DNA of 64,000 nt from an uncultured Erysipelotrichaceae bacterium (GCA_902793375.1 CADBDE010000008.1:1-64000), one strand, 5' to 3'. Counted from the stretch's first letter, positions 27,408 to 37,205 are shown. The notes: generated by a model from the sequence alone, not told the origin. Numbers and translations: made by a program.

Positions 27408-28272
27408 ATAATTTAAAGATATCTTTTAATTTAGTTGTTTCTATTTTTGGATATAAGTTAGAGTATTTTCCAATTGTTGACTTTATTGTAGTTTCACCAA
27501 GACCATCATAGAAACGAGAACTATTTTTATCATTTAAACTTGCACCCATAGTTGCATCAAAAACATAGTATTTTCCTTCATATTCAACATAGTTCCACAT
27601 ATGATTTGTAGATAATACTAAGTAAGAATTGATACCAATATATTGAAATATTAACTGTGAAGCTTTAGCAAATCCAGCACAAACTGATTTACCTCCAGTA
27701 AAAAAACTATATGCTGATTGATTAGATTTACTAAATGTAAACAATCTATCATAATTATGAGAAGCTACATAATCATATACATATATGATTTTTTCTTTAT
27801 CAGTCATATTTTTTGTTTCGCCTCGAATAATATCTAACTCTCTATCTATTCTTCTAGTTCCAAAAAACGTTCTGAACTGATCTATATTTCCATAATTTTC
27901 ATATTCAATATAATTATTACTTATATTGTAATAACCAATTCCAACAAAACTTATTAATTCTGGATGATCTAGATATACTGCATAATAACTATTCATAAAA
28001 TCATTTTGACAATCTTCACTGCATTTTATTTTTACTTTTGTTTTACTATTAAGACTTGCACTAATTATTTCATCATATATGTAATAAGTATCGTCTTTTA
28101 ATAGACTTTTTTTAAACATTTCATCACTTTTATATAAATCATTTATATATTCTTTACTTTTTCTATATGTACTATTTACTAATGGATTACCTTTAATTGG
28201 TCTAAAATAAAAATTAAATAAAGTAAAAAATATTACCAGTATAATATATATTATAATTCTTCTCTTATTCAT
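27406..28272 (-). CDS. Membrane-anchored transglutaminase-like protein
   Basis: A 288-residue protein with one N-terminal transmembrane helix (about 5-22) and an extracellular transglutaminase/protease-fold domain: GGKSVCAGFAKASQLIFQY (Cys), LSTNHMWNYVEYEGKYY (His) and VFDATMG (Asp). Such proteins act as peptidases or crosslinking enzymes at the cell surface; a direct role is not shown. It overlaps the end of the upstream minus-strand gene by eight bases, so the two form an operon. Confidence 0.85.
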   Translation of the reverse strand: MNKRRIIIYIILVIFFTLFNFYFRPIKGNPLVNSTYRKSKEYINDLYKSDEMFKKSLLKDDTYYIYDEIISASLNSKTKVKIKCSEDCQNDFMNSYYAVYLDHPELISFVGIGYYNISNNYIEYENYGNIDQFRTFFGTRRIDRELDIIRGETKNMTDKEKIIYVYDYVASHNYDRLFTFSKSNQSAYSFFTGGKSVCAGFAKASQLIFQYIGINSYLVLSTNHMWNYVEYEGKYYVFDATMGASLNDKNSSRFYDGLGETTIKSTIGKYSNLYPKIETTKLKDIFKL

Positions 28273-28828
28273 CTAAATCACCTACATATTGAAATTCTGA
28301 ATTAACTAATTTTACACCAGGTATTAAATGATGATCCACTAATATAGGTATTTCTTTATCAGAACCAAATCCACCATTTCTAAGAATAGTTTTATAATCA
28401 TATTTATTTGAAAAGAGTAATGAGTACTTTACTAATAAAGAATCTTCTTTAGGATTAGGATTTATTATTATATCTTCATTTAATCTAATTGATCTAGTTC
28501 TTATTAATCCCACATACTCTAAATATTCTACTGCTACAATTAATTCATTAGAAGATATATTATATTTTTGTGATTCTAAAGATATTTGAATACTTATTAT
28601 ATTTTTTAAATCTTCATATATATGGGTTAATGTAATTACATCCATTGTTATATTTACATTATAAAATAGAGCAAACTTTTTTAATTTATCAATGTTTAAA
28701 AGTAATAGATTATCTTTTAATTTGTTTTCTTGTGCTTTCTTGTTTTTAAAATAATCAAGAATTGCTAATCCACCAAAATAGATTATCGTAAATATTATAA
28801 TAAAAATAATAAACTCTTTTAATCTCAT
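28265..28828 (-). CDS. Membrane-anchored protein of unknown function
   Basis: A 187-residue protein with an N-terminal transmembrane helix (about 6-24) and a mostly helical region rich in Ile/Leu/Lys, ending in an acidic tail. The start has AAGGAG upstream. It overlaps and likely is co-translated with the transglutaminase-like gene that follows on the minus strand, which suggests a shared process. No family recognised. Confidence 0.7.
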   Translation of the reverse strand: MRLKEFIIFIIIFTIIYFGGLAILDYFKNKKAQENKLKDNLLLLNIDKLKKFALFYNVNITMDVITLTHIYEDLKNIISIQISLESQKYNISSNELIVAVEYLEYVGLIRTRSIRLNEDIIINPNPKEDSLLVKYSLLFSNKYDYKTILRNGGFGSDKEIPILVDHHLIPGVKLVNSEFQYVGDLDE

Positions 28829-28947
28829 AGTAAACTCCTTATTTTAATTATAATTTAATATTTAAAATATAACAATTCTTTATCATGTTTATTTGATTAC
28901 TTTACACTTTTTATGATAAAATCTAAATGAAAGTAGATGGTGAAAAT

Positions 28948-29577
28948 ATGTTAGATAATGTTTTTGTTTTTTGTCAAAGTGCTATAAAAATAACATCAAG
29001 TAAAAATATATACTTTGATCCATATTTAATAAAAGATAATTTAAATGATGCTGATGTTATTTTTATTACCCATGAGCATTATGATCATTTTGATTTAGAA
29101 AGTATAAATAAAGTTAAAAAAGATGATACTTTAATTGTTGTTCCTAATTCAATGCTTAATAAAGTTTTAAGCTTATTTGATCAAAATGAGATTTTAGGAG
29201 TAGATCCAGATAAAGAATATTCAATATTTGATTTTAAAGTAAAAGTAGTAAGAGCATATAATAATAACAAGAAATTCCATCCAAAAGAAAATAATTGGGT
29301 AGGTTATATTTTATATTTAGATAATAATTCTTATTATATTATGGGTGATAGTGATGATACTTTAGATGCAAGAGAGGTTAAGTGTGACTATTTATTTGTA
29401 CCTATTGGAGGAGTCTATACAATGAATGGAATAGAAGGAGCTACTCTTACAAATGTAATTAAACCAAAGTGTGTTATTCCAATTCATTATAAGACAGTAG
29501 TTGGAAGTGAATTAGAATTAAATAATTTCTTAAATAATCTAGATAATAATATTCAAAATAAAATATATATAAAATAA
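28948..29577 (+). CDS. MBL-fold metal-dependent hydrolase
   Basis: A 209-residue metallo-beta-lactamase-fold protein. The dinuclear zinc motif reads THEHYDHFD (HxHxDH), followed by GDSDDTLDA and a late IPIHYKTVVG histidine. The small size and order resemble the UPF0173/UlaG-like group of hydrolases with unknown natural substrates. The ATG at 28948 is preferred (GGTGAAAA upstream); an ATG at 28927 lacks a ribosome site. Confidence 0.85.
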   Translation: MLDNVFVFCQSAIKITSSKNIYFDPYLIKDNLNDADVIFITHEHYDHFDLESINKVKKDDTLIVVPNSMLNKVLSLFDQNEILGVDPDKEYSIFDFKVKVVRAYNNNKKFHPKENNWVGYILYLDNNSYYIMGDSDDTLDAREVKCDYLFVPIGGVYTMNGIEGATLTNVIKPKCVIPIHYKTVVGSELELNNFLNNLDNNIQNKIYIK

Positions 29578-29608
29578 AAAAGGTTCTATTTTTTAATAGA
29601 ACCTTTTT
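29577..29608. terminator. Bidirectional terminator
   Basis: AAAGGTTCTATT/AATAGAACCTTT with T-runs on both strands, between convergent genes. Confidence 0.85.
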
Positions 29609-30050
29609 GAACTAAAGTATATACTTTTTCTTCATATTCATTATTTGTAATTAATGAATTAATTGGTTTATTTCCTCTTACAATTCTAGAATCATCTTTT
29701 GCTTCACAAGATACATAAATATTATCTAAAATATCACTATAATCTAAATAAGTATCTATATTTAATTCATCTAATTCATCAATCATATCATCTAAATCAT
29801 CTAAATTTGTTGTATCTATATGATTATTAAGAACAGTTAATAAATGTTTTTCTTTTTTTATTACTTGTTTCATTTCTTTAACAACATTAAAGCATTCCTT
29901 TGTATAAGGATTATTTATACCAAAAGTAGTTAAACATTTAAAATAAGTAAATAATGCATCTGAAAAAACTCTATATAATTCTTCAAATGATGCTGATTTC
30001 ATAAATTTAATATATGACTTAATTTCTTTCTTTTGATTTTCTTTTTCCAT
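29586..30050 (-). CDS. Hypothetical acidic protein
   Basis: A 154-residue soluble protein. The N-terminal half is helical (KEIKSYIKFMKSASFEELYR) and the second half is Asp/Leu-rich (TTNLDDLDDMIDELDELN). GGGGGT lies upstream of the ATG. Its C-terminus lies within the shared terminator. No family recognised; it may be a regulator or a scaffolding protein, but nothing in the sequence proves it. Confidence 0.65.
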   Translation of the reverse strand: MEKENQKKEIKSYIKFMKSASFEELYRVFSDALFTYFKCLTTFGINNPYTKECFNVVKEMKQVIKKEKHLLTVLNNHIDTTNLDDLDDMIDELDELNIDTYLDYSDILDNIYVSCEAKDDSRIVRGNKPINSLITNNEYEEKVYTLVQKGSIKK

Positions 30051-30177
30051 ATTAATACCCCCATTTATTGCTAGCTATTATATCATATTTTATAGTTTTT
30101 TTCAAGTTTTAGTCATAAATATGAATAAAAATTAATAATATTTTTCATAAAGAATATAGAAGTAAGAAAGGAATTTT

Positions 30178-30957
30178 ATGAAAAATATTAAAGTGTTTTT
30201 AGTAGTATCAGTATTAATTACATTAATCTATTCTATATCTGTTAAAGCAGTAGAAAATGATCATATACAGAATTATGTTCCGGATGATTTAATGTGGAAG
30301 TGGTATGGAAATGATTGGGCTACTGGTAAGCTTCCAAAAGTAACTGTTGATGACTCTTTAGAAGAAGGGAAGGATTATGTTAGAAGTTGGGCTTTCACTA
30401 GAGAACTAGTAGGAAATGTTAGTGAATTAAATTATTTATCTTATGAAGACGCATTAAATGAAGTACAACTTCCTGGAAGTGTATGTGAGAAAATAACTGG
30501 ACTTGGTGATTATATTTCTGAAAAAGTAGTATGTCATACAGTATATGGTTATACTTATATAAAAGCAAATGATATTGAAAAAGTTGAAGGAGAAGAAGAT
30601 CCAGAATTAACTTATAAAGTTTTTAATTATAATAATTTAGAAGATAATATTGGACAATTTTTTAATATAACTATTGAAAGAGAAGAAGGGGAAACTCCAG
30701 GAGAATACGACTTAGTTCCAAAATTTGAATTAAAAAATAATGATAATATAGTTTATTCATTTGTGAATGATTTAACAAGAGGAAGTATACAATATTTATT
30801 TAATAATTTAGGAAGAATAATAGTAGAGCCAGTAAAGGGAAAATTAACAATTAAGGAAAAAGAAAATACATATGAAGAGGTATTTGAAGAAAAGGAAGAA
30901 AAAAGTGAAGAGGAATATTTTCCTATTCCACTTACGGATATTTGTATAAATTATTAG
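30178..30957 (+). CDS. Secreted protein of unknown function
   Basis: A 259-residue protein with a signal peptide (basic start, hydrophobic core, probable cleavage after SVKA near residue 24) and no anchor at the C-terminus. The mature region is acidic, with two cysteines (VCEKI and VVCHTVYG) that could form a disulfide, and ends in a Glu-rich stretch before PIPLTDICINY. AAGGAA precedes the ATG. No family recognised. Confidence 0.7.
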   Translation: MKNIKVFLVVSVLITLIYSISVKAVENDHIQNYVPDDLMWKWYGNDWATGKLPKVTVDDSLEEGKDYVRSWAFTRELVGNVSELNYLSYEDALNEVQLPGSVCEKITGLGDYISEKVVCHTVYGYTYIKANDIEKVEGEEDPELTYKVFNYNNLEDNIGQFFNITIEREEGETPGEYDLVPKFELKNNDNIVYSFVNDLTRGSIQYLFNNLGRIIVEPVKGKLTIKEKENTYEEVFEEKEEKSEEEYFPIPLTDICINY

Positions 30958-30991
30958 TGTATTGTGATATAATGTCCTTTAGGAGGAATTT

Positions 30992-31246
30992 ATGAACAAA
31001 ACTAATTTTGTAGATAAATTAAGTAAGGAAACAGGATATAGTAATGATAAATGTATGATTGTTAATGATGTAATAGAAAGTCATTTTATAATTGGTAAGA
31101 ATAATAAAGAAAAAATTTTAAAAGACTTTGAAGATAGATTAAATATTGAAAGAAATGAAGCAGATGATTTATATAATAAATGTATTTTTATTTTAGGAAC
31201 TACTGTTAAAAACAAAATAAGACATCCATTTAAGTCAAAAAAATGA
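30992..31246 (+). CDS. Small HU-like or helical DNA-binding-like protein
   Basis: An 84-residue basic protein with an AGGAGG site. The opening MNKTNFVDKLSKETGYSNDK resembles the N-terminal helices of HU, but the beta-arm region of HU is not seen; the second half is helical with a basic end (NKIRHPFKSKK). It might be a degenerate HU or an unrelated small protein. Its stop codon is inside a terminator hairpin. Confidence 0.6.
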   Translation: MNKTNFVDKLSKETGYSNDKCMIVNDVIESHFIIGKNNKEKILKDFEDRLNIERNEADDLYNKCIFILGTTVKNKIRHPFKSKK

Positions 31247-31257
31247 TGTCTTTTTTA
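31219..31257 (+). terminator. Intrinsic terminator
   Basis: AAGACATC/GATGTCTT stem with a long loop overlapping the gene end, followed by T-run. Confidence 0.65.
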
Positions 31258-31310
31258 TTGCTTTATTATAATTAATTATTATATAATTAACTAGAAAGGT
31301 AGGAAACAAA

Positions 31311-31979
31311 ATGAAAAAAGTATTAAGTTTTGTATTAGTTTTTATGCTTGTTCTTGGAGTTACTGCATGTGGTAGTTCTAAAAAATCAAGTGACAAAGTA
31401 AAAGTATATGTGTTCTTTGCAGGAGGATGCCCTTACTGTGAGAATGAAATTCAATATCTTAAGTCATTAGAAGATTATGATAAGACATTTGAAATTGTTG
31501 AGAAAGAGTTATATGTTGATCATATACAATGGCAACCAGGAAAAGATTATGATACTGGAGTAAAAGTAGCAACTGCATTTTATGAAAAAGGATTTAAAAA
31601 CGCTTCATATCAAGGTACACCATTTGTTGTAATTAGTAATATATATGCAGAAGCAAGTTATAATCCAAATGTAGCAGATATTATTAAGCAAGCTTATGAA
31701 GAAGGAGACGAGGATGTTGTAGGTAAAATTGAAAAAGGAGAAAGTTACAATATTCCAGAATTCCAAACAGAAACTGATAAGAAAATATCTGATTTAAAAA
31801 AATGTGTTACTGTTAATTGTATAATCACATATTCATTATTAGGATTAATAATTATATATCTAGTATATTCAAAAGTAAAAACTAATAACAAGTCTATAAG
31901 AGTAAAAGAGACAAAAGAAGAAAAAGAATTAAAAGAAGTAAAACATACTGCTAAAAAATCAGCAAAAAAGAAGAAGTAA
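31311..31979 (+). CDS. Lipoprotein with thioredoxin/glutaredoxin-like domain and C-terminal membrane helix
   Basis: A 222-residue protein. The signal ends in lipobox GVTAC (Cys about 20). A redox motif GGCPYCENEIQYL (CPYC, glutaredoxin type) opens the extracellular domain and GTPFVVI is the cis-Pro site. A further transmembrane helix (about 167-185) and a very basic Lys-rich tail follow, an unusual second membrane anchor. A disulfide reductase or chaperone of surface proteins is plausible. Confidence 0.82.
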   Translation: MKKVLSFVLVFMLVLGVTACGSSKKSSDKVKVYVFFAGGCPYCENEIQYLKSLEDYDKTFEIVEKELYVDHIQWQPGKDYDTGVKVATAFYEKGFKNASYQGTPFVVISNIYAEASYNPNVADIIKQAYEEGDEDVVGKIEKGESYNIPEFQTETDKKISDLKKCVTVNCIITYSLLGLIIIYLVYSKVKTNNKSIRVKETKEEKELKEVKHTAKKSAKKKK

Positions 31980-31992
31980 TTCTTCTTTTTTT
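31964..31992. terminator. Bidirectional terminator
   Basis: AAAAGAAGAA/TTCTTCTTTT hairpin across the ends of two convergent genes. Confidence 0.75.
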
Positions 31993-33340
31993 ATATTCCT
32001 AATAATAATGATGCAAATCTAAAATATATAATAAGTGATGTTGCATCAACAAGTGTTGTAATAAATGGACTTGCCATAACAGCTGGGTCAAAACCAATTT
32101 TATTTGCAAGTATTGGAAGAGAACTTCCAATTAATTTAGCAATTATTATCGTTACAATTAAAGTTAAGCATACAACTCCAGCAATTCTAAATCCAACATT
32201 ATCTATGTAATATAGTTTTACAAAATTTGCAGCAGCAAGTGTAATTCCACATAGAATTGCAACTCTAAATTCTTTCCAAAGTACTTTAATTGTATCTTTA
32301 TATTCTATCTCATCAAGAGATAAACTTCTTATTACTGATACGGATGCTTGGCTTCCTGCATTTCCACCTGAATCCATAAGCATTGGAATAAATGCTGTTA
32401 GTATTACATATGATGCTAAAGCTCCTTCAAAATGTGTTATTATTTGACCAGTGAATGTTGCACTTATCATAAGAAGAAGTAACCATGGAATTCTTTTCTT
32501 CCATGTTTCAAATACACCTGTTTTCATATATGTCTTATCACTTGGAGTAATGGCAGCCATTTTTTCAATATCTTCAGTAGTTTCTGCTTCCATAATATCA
32601 ACGATATCGTCGATTGTAATAATGCCAACAAGTCTATCTTCCATATCTACAACAGGGAGTGTAGAGTAGTCATAATCTTTAAATATCGTAGCAACATCTT
32701 CTTGGTCAGTTAAAGTATTTACTTTATGTTCACATTCTTGCATTATGTCATCAATCATTGTATTTGGATCATTAATTAATAAGTCCTTAACTGTAACATA
32801 TCCAAGAAGAGTTCTTTCTTTATCTGTAACAAAACAAGAGTCATATGATACAAAATCATCTTTTTGATTTCTAATTCTTTCAATTGATTCTTTAATAGTT
32901 AATCCTTTTTTTAGATGAATATATTCCATAGCCATTAAAGAACCAGCTGAATTATCAGGATACTTTAATAATCTATTAATTTGACTTCTAGTTTCTTTTG
33001 ATACACCACTTAAAAGCTTTGTTACCATAACAGCAGGCATTTCATCGAAAAGGTCAGCAGCATCATCAGTAAACATATCTTCAATTATTGAAGTAGCTTC
33101 ACTTTTTGTAAGAGAAGTAATTAAGTTTTTTTGTACATCTTCATCCATATTAACAAAAACGTCAGAAGCAAGCCCTTTAGGAAGTAATCTAAATGCTTGA
33201 ATTAGTTTATCTTCAGGAAGTTCCTGAATAAATTCAGCCATATCTACTTCATTCATTTCTTTTAATATTTTTTTAGCATCACTTAGTTTTTTTAAATTAA
33301 GTAATTTTTCAAATTCTTCAATGTTTCTTTCATTTTCCAT
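31991..33340 (-). CDS. mgtE: Magnesium transporter MgtE
   Basis: A 449-residue Mg2+ channel of the MgtE family. It has the superhelical N-domain (EEFEKLLNLKKLSDAKKILKE to about 130), a pair of CBS domains (about 135-255), the plug helix, and five C-terminal transmembrane helices including the PMLMDSGGNAGSQASVSVIR motif typical of the pore. The ribosome site is GGAGG. No M-box-type leader is apparent in the short upstream gap. Confidence 0.95.
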   Translation of the reverse strand: MENERNIEEFEKLLNLKKLSDAKKILKEMNEVDMAEFIQELPEDKLIQAFRLLPKGLASDVFVNMDEDVQKNLITSLTKSEATSIIEDMFTDDAADLFDEMPAVMVTKLLSGVSKETRSQINRLLKYPDNSAGSLMAMEYIHLKKGLTIKESIERIRNQKDDFVSYDSCFVTDKERTLLGYVTVKDLLINDPNTMIDDIMQECEHKVNTLTDQEDVATIFKDYDYSTLPVVDMEDRLVGIITIDDIVDIMEAETTEDIEKMAAITPSDKTYMKTGVFETWKKRIPWLLLLMISATFTGQIITHFEGALASYVILTAFIPMLMDSGGNAGSQASVSVIRSLSLDEIEYKDTIKVLWKEFRVAILCGITLAAANFVKLYYIDNVGFRIAGVVCLTLIVTIIIAKLIGSSLPILANKIGFDPAVMASPFITTLVDATSLIIYFRFASLLLGI

Positions 33341-33502
33341 AAGGTTACCTCCTATTACAAATTTTCATTAATATAATAGTTTAATTAACATAAAAAGTAA
33401 ATACAAAATAATCTTTGTTTACATTTTTACACATAATTATTTTTTTAATTATTTCATAAATTATATATTTGTGATAGCATTATAATTGAGGAGATGGAAA
33501 GA

Positions 33503-34729
33503 TTGAATAATAAAAAGAAAAACGGATTTACTCTAATTGAATTATTAGCAGTAATAATAATTCTAGGAATACTTATGATTATAGCAATACCAAGTGTTAC
33601 AAGATATATAAGTGATTCAAGAAAGAGTGCTTATGTAGATACAGCAAAAGAGATAATTGGGTCAGCTAGAAACTTAGTTAATGCTGGAAAACAAGAAATG
33701 TATGATACAGATGCTACTTATTATATAGATATAAAATGTGTAAAAACAGAAAATGCAATGAAAAGTCCATATGGAGACTTTGTAGATTTAGGAGCATATG
33801 TAGTAGTAACATATGATGGAAAAGGATATTCTTACTACTGGACAAGTGTAGATGATGCAGGACAAGGAGTAAAAGGTATTGTATCATATGATAAACTAGA
33901 TGCTGATTCAATAGAAAGTGATTTAACAGTAAATGATATAAAGACAAACAGAAGTCTAGATGGAAGAAAAAAAGTAATTCTTATAACAGATAGAAATAAT
34001 TGTCAAAAAGAAGGAGCAATAACAGAAAACTTAGAACAAGTAAGTTCTGGAGGATCTAGCTCTGGAGGAGGCTCTTCAAGTAACGCAGTAGTATATCCAA
34101 CAGGTAAAACGAAAGATACTGTTGTTGTTGGAGACATAGTAACAATAGATACAGAAGAGTTCTATGTAATAAAGCATGATGGAAGTGATTTAGTACTATT
34201 ATCGCACTATAATTTAAAAGTAGGAAATATATATAATAGTAGTTATTCTAAAACAGGAGAATATACAAGTAGTGATTCAGGATATGGAATACAAAGTAGT
34301 GATGCAAAAGGGATGGTATCAGTAGCATCATACTTTAATGGAACAGTAGCATTCTCAAGTACAAATTATTGGAATGGAAAAGTAGGAGAAGGATTGGATT
34401 ATTCAGGAGATTATTGTACAAGTAGTAGTGAAACAAATTGTGTATATGTATATGATGCAAATAGTAATTTAAAGACATATGTAGATAGCTATAAAACATA
34501 TCTAGAAGGAAAAGGAGTAACAATAAAGAGCGCAAGATTAATGACACTAGAAGAATCGTATGCTTTTAGCAACGAAAATCAAGCAGCATGGAAAGAGACA
34601 TCATACTGGCTTGGGTCTGCTTACAACTATTTCCGCGTTTGGGGCGTGAACTCTGACGGCTACTTCTTCCGCAACGGCAACTATTACGGCGACCACAACT
34701 TCGGCGTTCGCCCAGTTATAATTATCTAA
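33503..34729 (+). CDS. Type IV prepilin-like surface protein with hypervariable-type C-terminus
   Basis: A protein of about 408 residues. The leader NKKKNGFTLIELLAVIIILG fits a class III signal, with cleavage expected after the Gly before FTLIE and Glu at +5. The shared family region SPYGDF..YVVVTYDGKG..YYW then leads through a Ser/Gly linker to a lectin-like C-terminal domain ending in YWLGSAYN and FGVRPVIII. The last 115 bases before the stop form candidate variable region VR1. The TTG at 33503 is preferred because GAGGAG lies nine bases upstream; the ATG at 33494 abuts that site. No pilus assembly genes are near. Confidence 0.85.
   Translation: MNNKKKNGFTLIELLAVIIILGILMIIAIPSVTRYISDSRKSAYVDTAKEIIGSARNLVNAGKQEMYDTDATYYIDIKCVKTENAMKSPYGDFVDLGAYVVVTYDGKGYSYYWTSVDDAGQGVKGIVSYDKLDADSIESDLTVNDIKTNRSLDGRKKVILITDRNNCQKEGAITENLEQVSSGGSSSGGGSSSNAVVYPTGKTKDTVVVGDIVTIDTEEFYVIKHDGSDLVLLSHYNLKVGNIYNSSYSKTGEYTSSDSGYGIQSSDAKGMVSVASYFNGTVAFSSTNYWNGKVGEGLDYSGDYCTSSSETNCVYVYDANSNLKTYVDSYKTYLEGKGVTIKSARLMTLEESYAFSNENQAAWKETSYWLGSAYNYFRVWGVNSDGYFFRNGNYYGDHNFGVRPVIII
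34606..34720 (+). repeat. Candidate DGR variable region (VR1)
   Basis: About 55 percent GC in an AT-rich gene. Codons through the block are largely NNC (TAC, TTC, CGC, GGC, GAC, CAC, AAC), as expected from AAC codons mutated at adenines. It pairs with 108-219; 18 of the 24 substitutions lie at adenines of that copy. The invariant flank TTCGGCGTTCGCCCAGTTA is shared exactly and would correspond to the homing initiation end. Confidence 0.75.
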
Positions 34730-34741
34730 TAGAAATAAAAT

Positions 34742-34770
34742 AAAAAATGTAACATTTGTTACATTTTTTA
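34742..34770. terminator. Bidirectional terminator
   Basis: AAAAAATGTAACA/TGTTACATTTTTT hairpin between two convergent genes, with T-runs on both strands. Confidence 0.85.
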
Positions 34771-35652
34771 TATACCTAAAACTAATAATATAATTATTCC
34801 TATTGATGTTATTGTTATTCCAGTATATTTTATAATACTTAGTTTTTCTTTTAAGAATATTCTTGATAATAGTAATGCTAATATGAAATATGATCCAATA
34901 ACAGTAGCTCCAATTACTGAGTCATCTGCCATTGCAAATACATAAAAGAATTGTCCAGCAGTTTCAAGTATTGCTGCAATTAATTTACTTGCATCTCCCT
35001 TTATTATCATTTTATCTGCCTTAAATGATAAGAATATATAATTAATTATTCCATATATAAAGAATGTATATTCATAAGAAATAAGTGCTGAATCTTCACT
35101 AATAAGTTCCATTTTATCAAGGTAAACTCCATCTAAAAACGTTCCTAAACCATCTAGTAAACAATACATTAATGGAAGTATTATTGCTAACATTGTTATT
35201 TTCTTTTTATATATTTTTAAATCAAAATTTCTATTTTCTTTATATTCTTTAATAGATATTATTAGAATTCCAATAAATACAAGAAGTATTCCTATATATA
35301 CCGGAAGGTCATATGCCTCTTTAAAAAACAATATTAATAGAATTGCAGTTATTACACCTGATGTGTTTTGAATTGGACTAGAAATTGATAATTCAATATA
35401 CTTTAGTCCTTTATATCCGATAATCATACTTGCTATATAGCAAAGAGAAACAGGTAGATACTTAAGTAAATCCATAAAATTAATACTTACTTTATTTACA
35501 AACATATATATAGTAGCATGTAGACCCATTACATAACCAACTATTACTCCTGTTTTCAAATGAGAATATTTGTCTTTTTCATTTTTGTTTCCTATTTTGT
35601 AAAATAAATCTGCAATCCCCCAACATAAAAAACTTAATATACAATATAGCAT
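34768..35652 (-). CDS. DMT-family (EamA-like) membrane transporter
   Basis: A 294-residue polytopic membrane protein with about ten transmembrane helices in two halves, as in drug/metabolite transporters of the EamA group; the first half opens with the helix LYCILSFLCWGIADLFYK. Helix density and internal duplication support the call; the substrate is unknown. GTGGTGA lies upstream of the ATG. Confidence 0.8.
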   Translation of the reverse strand: MLYCILSFLCWGIADLFYKIGNKNEKDKYSHLKTGVIVGYVMGLHATIYMFVNKVSINFMDLLKYLPVSLCYIASMIIGYKGLKYIELSISSPIQNTSGVITAILLILFFKEAYDLPVYIGILLVFIGILIISIKEYKENRNFDLKIYKKKITMLAIILPLMYCLLDGLGTFLDGVYLDKMELISEDSALISYEYTFFIYGIINYIFLSFKADKMIIKGDASKLIAAILETAGQFFYVFAMADDSVIGATVIGSYFILALLLSRIFLKEKLSIIKYTGITITSIGIIILLVLGI

Positions 35653-35741
35653 ATATAATCACCACTTTTTTATTATCTTTTATTATTTTTTTGTTGTCAA
35701 CTTATTTTTTTTGGTATACTAATAATGATTGGAGAATAAAT

Positions 35742-37205
35742 ATGAAACAAGAAAAATTATTAAACTATTTAAAAGAAATTGGAGAATTAAATTATTTAGT
35801 TACAATTTTAAGATGGGAGATGGATACTCAAGCTCCTAAAAAATCATTTGATTATTTAATAAATGTTAGTACAAAATATGAAATGAAAATATTTAATAAA
35901 CTAACAAGTGATGATTATATTTCTTTAATTGAAGATTTTATTAATTGTGATGAATTTAATAAAATATCTATTGAAGAACAAATATATGTTAAAGATTTAA
36001 AAGATGATTTTTATAAATTTAAGAAAGTTCCAAGTGATTTTTATGAAGATTTTTGTAAATTAAAACAAAATTCATTAAATGCTTGGGTAGAAGCTAAAGA
36101 GACTAATAACTATGAATTATTTAAACCATTTTTAAAAGATGTTATTGAATATACTAAAATGTATTATAGGTTTATTTATCCAGATTCAGATAATTTATAT
36201 GATTGTATGTTAAATGATTATGAGAAAGGAATTAAGAGTGAATTAATAGATAAATTATTTGAAGAATTAAAAGTTGAATTAATTCCAATAGTTAAGAATT
36301 TAAAAGAAAAGAATATTTCTAAAGTAGAGAATGTTTTAGATGATTCTAAGTTTATTGAGTTTGCTAAATTCTTACTAGATTATATTGGATTTGATAATTC
36401 AAGAGGATCTCTAGGTATATATACACATGGTTATACTACTAAATTTAATAGAAATGATGAGAGAATAACTTTTTCGAATAGAGATAATCCGCTTGATTCA
36501 ATAAGTACTATTGTTCATGAAGGGGGACATGGCATATTCGACCAAAATATTGGAGAAAAACTTGCAAAATATGAAACATATGATGTTTCAAAATATGCTC
36601 TTCATGAATCTCAATCAAGATTTTATGAAAATATTTTAGGAAGAAGAAAAAGTTTTTTTGTACCTATTTATGATGAAATAAAAAAATATTTAAATATTGA
36701 TTTATCAATTGATGAATTTGTATCTTGTTTTAATAATGCTCATCCATCTCTTGTTAGAACAGAATCAGATGAATTGACATATTGTCTTCATATAATAATT
36801 AGATATGAAATAGAAAAAGAAATATTTAATGGAAATATTGATTTAGATAAACTTCCTGAAATATGGAATAATAAATATCAAGAATACTTAGGTGTATCTA
36901 GTTCTAATTATTCTCAAGGAATACTTCAAGATATGCATTGGTCTGATGGTTCATTTGGATATTTTCCTTCATATTTACTTGGATCTATCTTTGATGGAAT
37001 GCTTCTAGATCTTGTAAATGAAAAAGTTGGAAATGTAGATACAATACTAGAAGAAGGAAGAATAAAAGAGATTACAAAATTCTTAAATGATAATATTCAT
37101 AAGTATGGTGGTGCTTATAATATAAATGAAGTATCTAATAGAATTTGTGGTAAAGATTTAGAAGTTTCTTCAATAATTAAGTATTTTAAAGATAAATACG
37201 AGTAA
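35742..37205 (+). CDS. Carboxypeptidase Taq (M32) family metallopeptidase
   Basis: A 487-residue zinc carboxypeptidase. The catalytic site is HEGGHG at 259-264 (HExxH form) followed by HESQSRFYENILGR, and the N-terminal LVTILRWEMDTQAPKKS matches the start of the M32 family. The enzyme trims C-terminal residues from peptides in the cytosol. The ATG at 35742 has GGAG upstream; the longer upstream reading is an artefact of an open frame. Confidence 0.93.
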   Translation: MKQEKLLNYLKEIGELNYLVTILRWEMDTQAPKKSFDYLINVSTKYEMKIFNKLTSDDYISLIEDFINCDEFNKISIEEQIYVKDLKDDFYKFKKVPSDFYEDFCKLKQNSLNAWVEAKETNNYELFKPFLKDVIEYTKMYYRFIYPDSDNLYDCMLNDYEKGIKSELIDKLFEELKVELIPIVKNLKEKNISKVENVLDDSKFIEFAKFLLDYIGFDNSRGSLGIYTHGYTTKFNRNDERITFSNRDNPLDSISTIVHEGGHGIFDQNIGEKLAKYETYDVSKYALHESQSRFYENILGRRKSFFVPIYDEIKKYLNIDLSIDEFVSCFNNAHPSLVRTESDELTYCLHIIIRYEIEKEIFNGNIDLDKLPEIWNNKYQEYLGVSSSNYSQGILQDMHWSDGSFGYFPSYLLGSIFDGMLLDLVNEKVGNVDTILEEGRIKEITKFLNDNIHKYGGAYNINEVSNRICGKDLEVSSIIKYFKDKYE

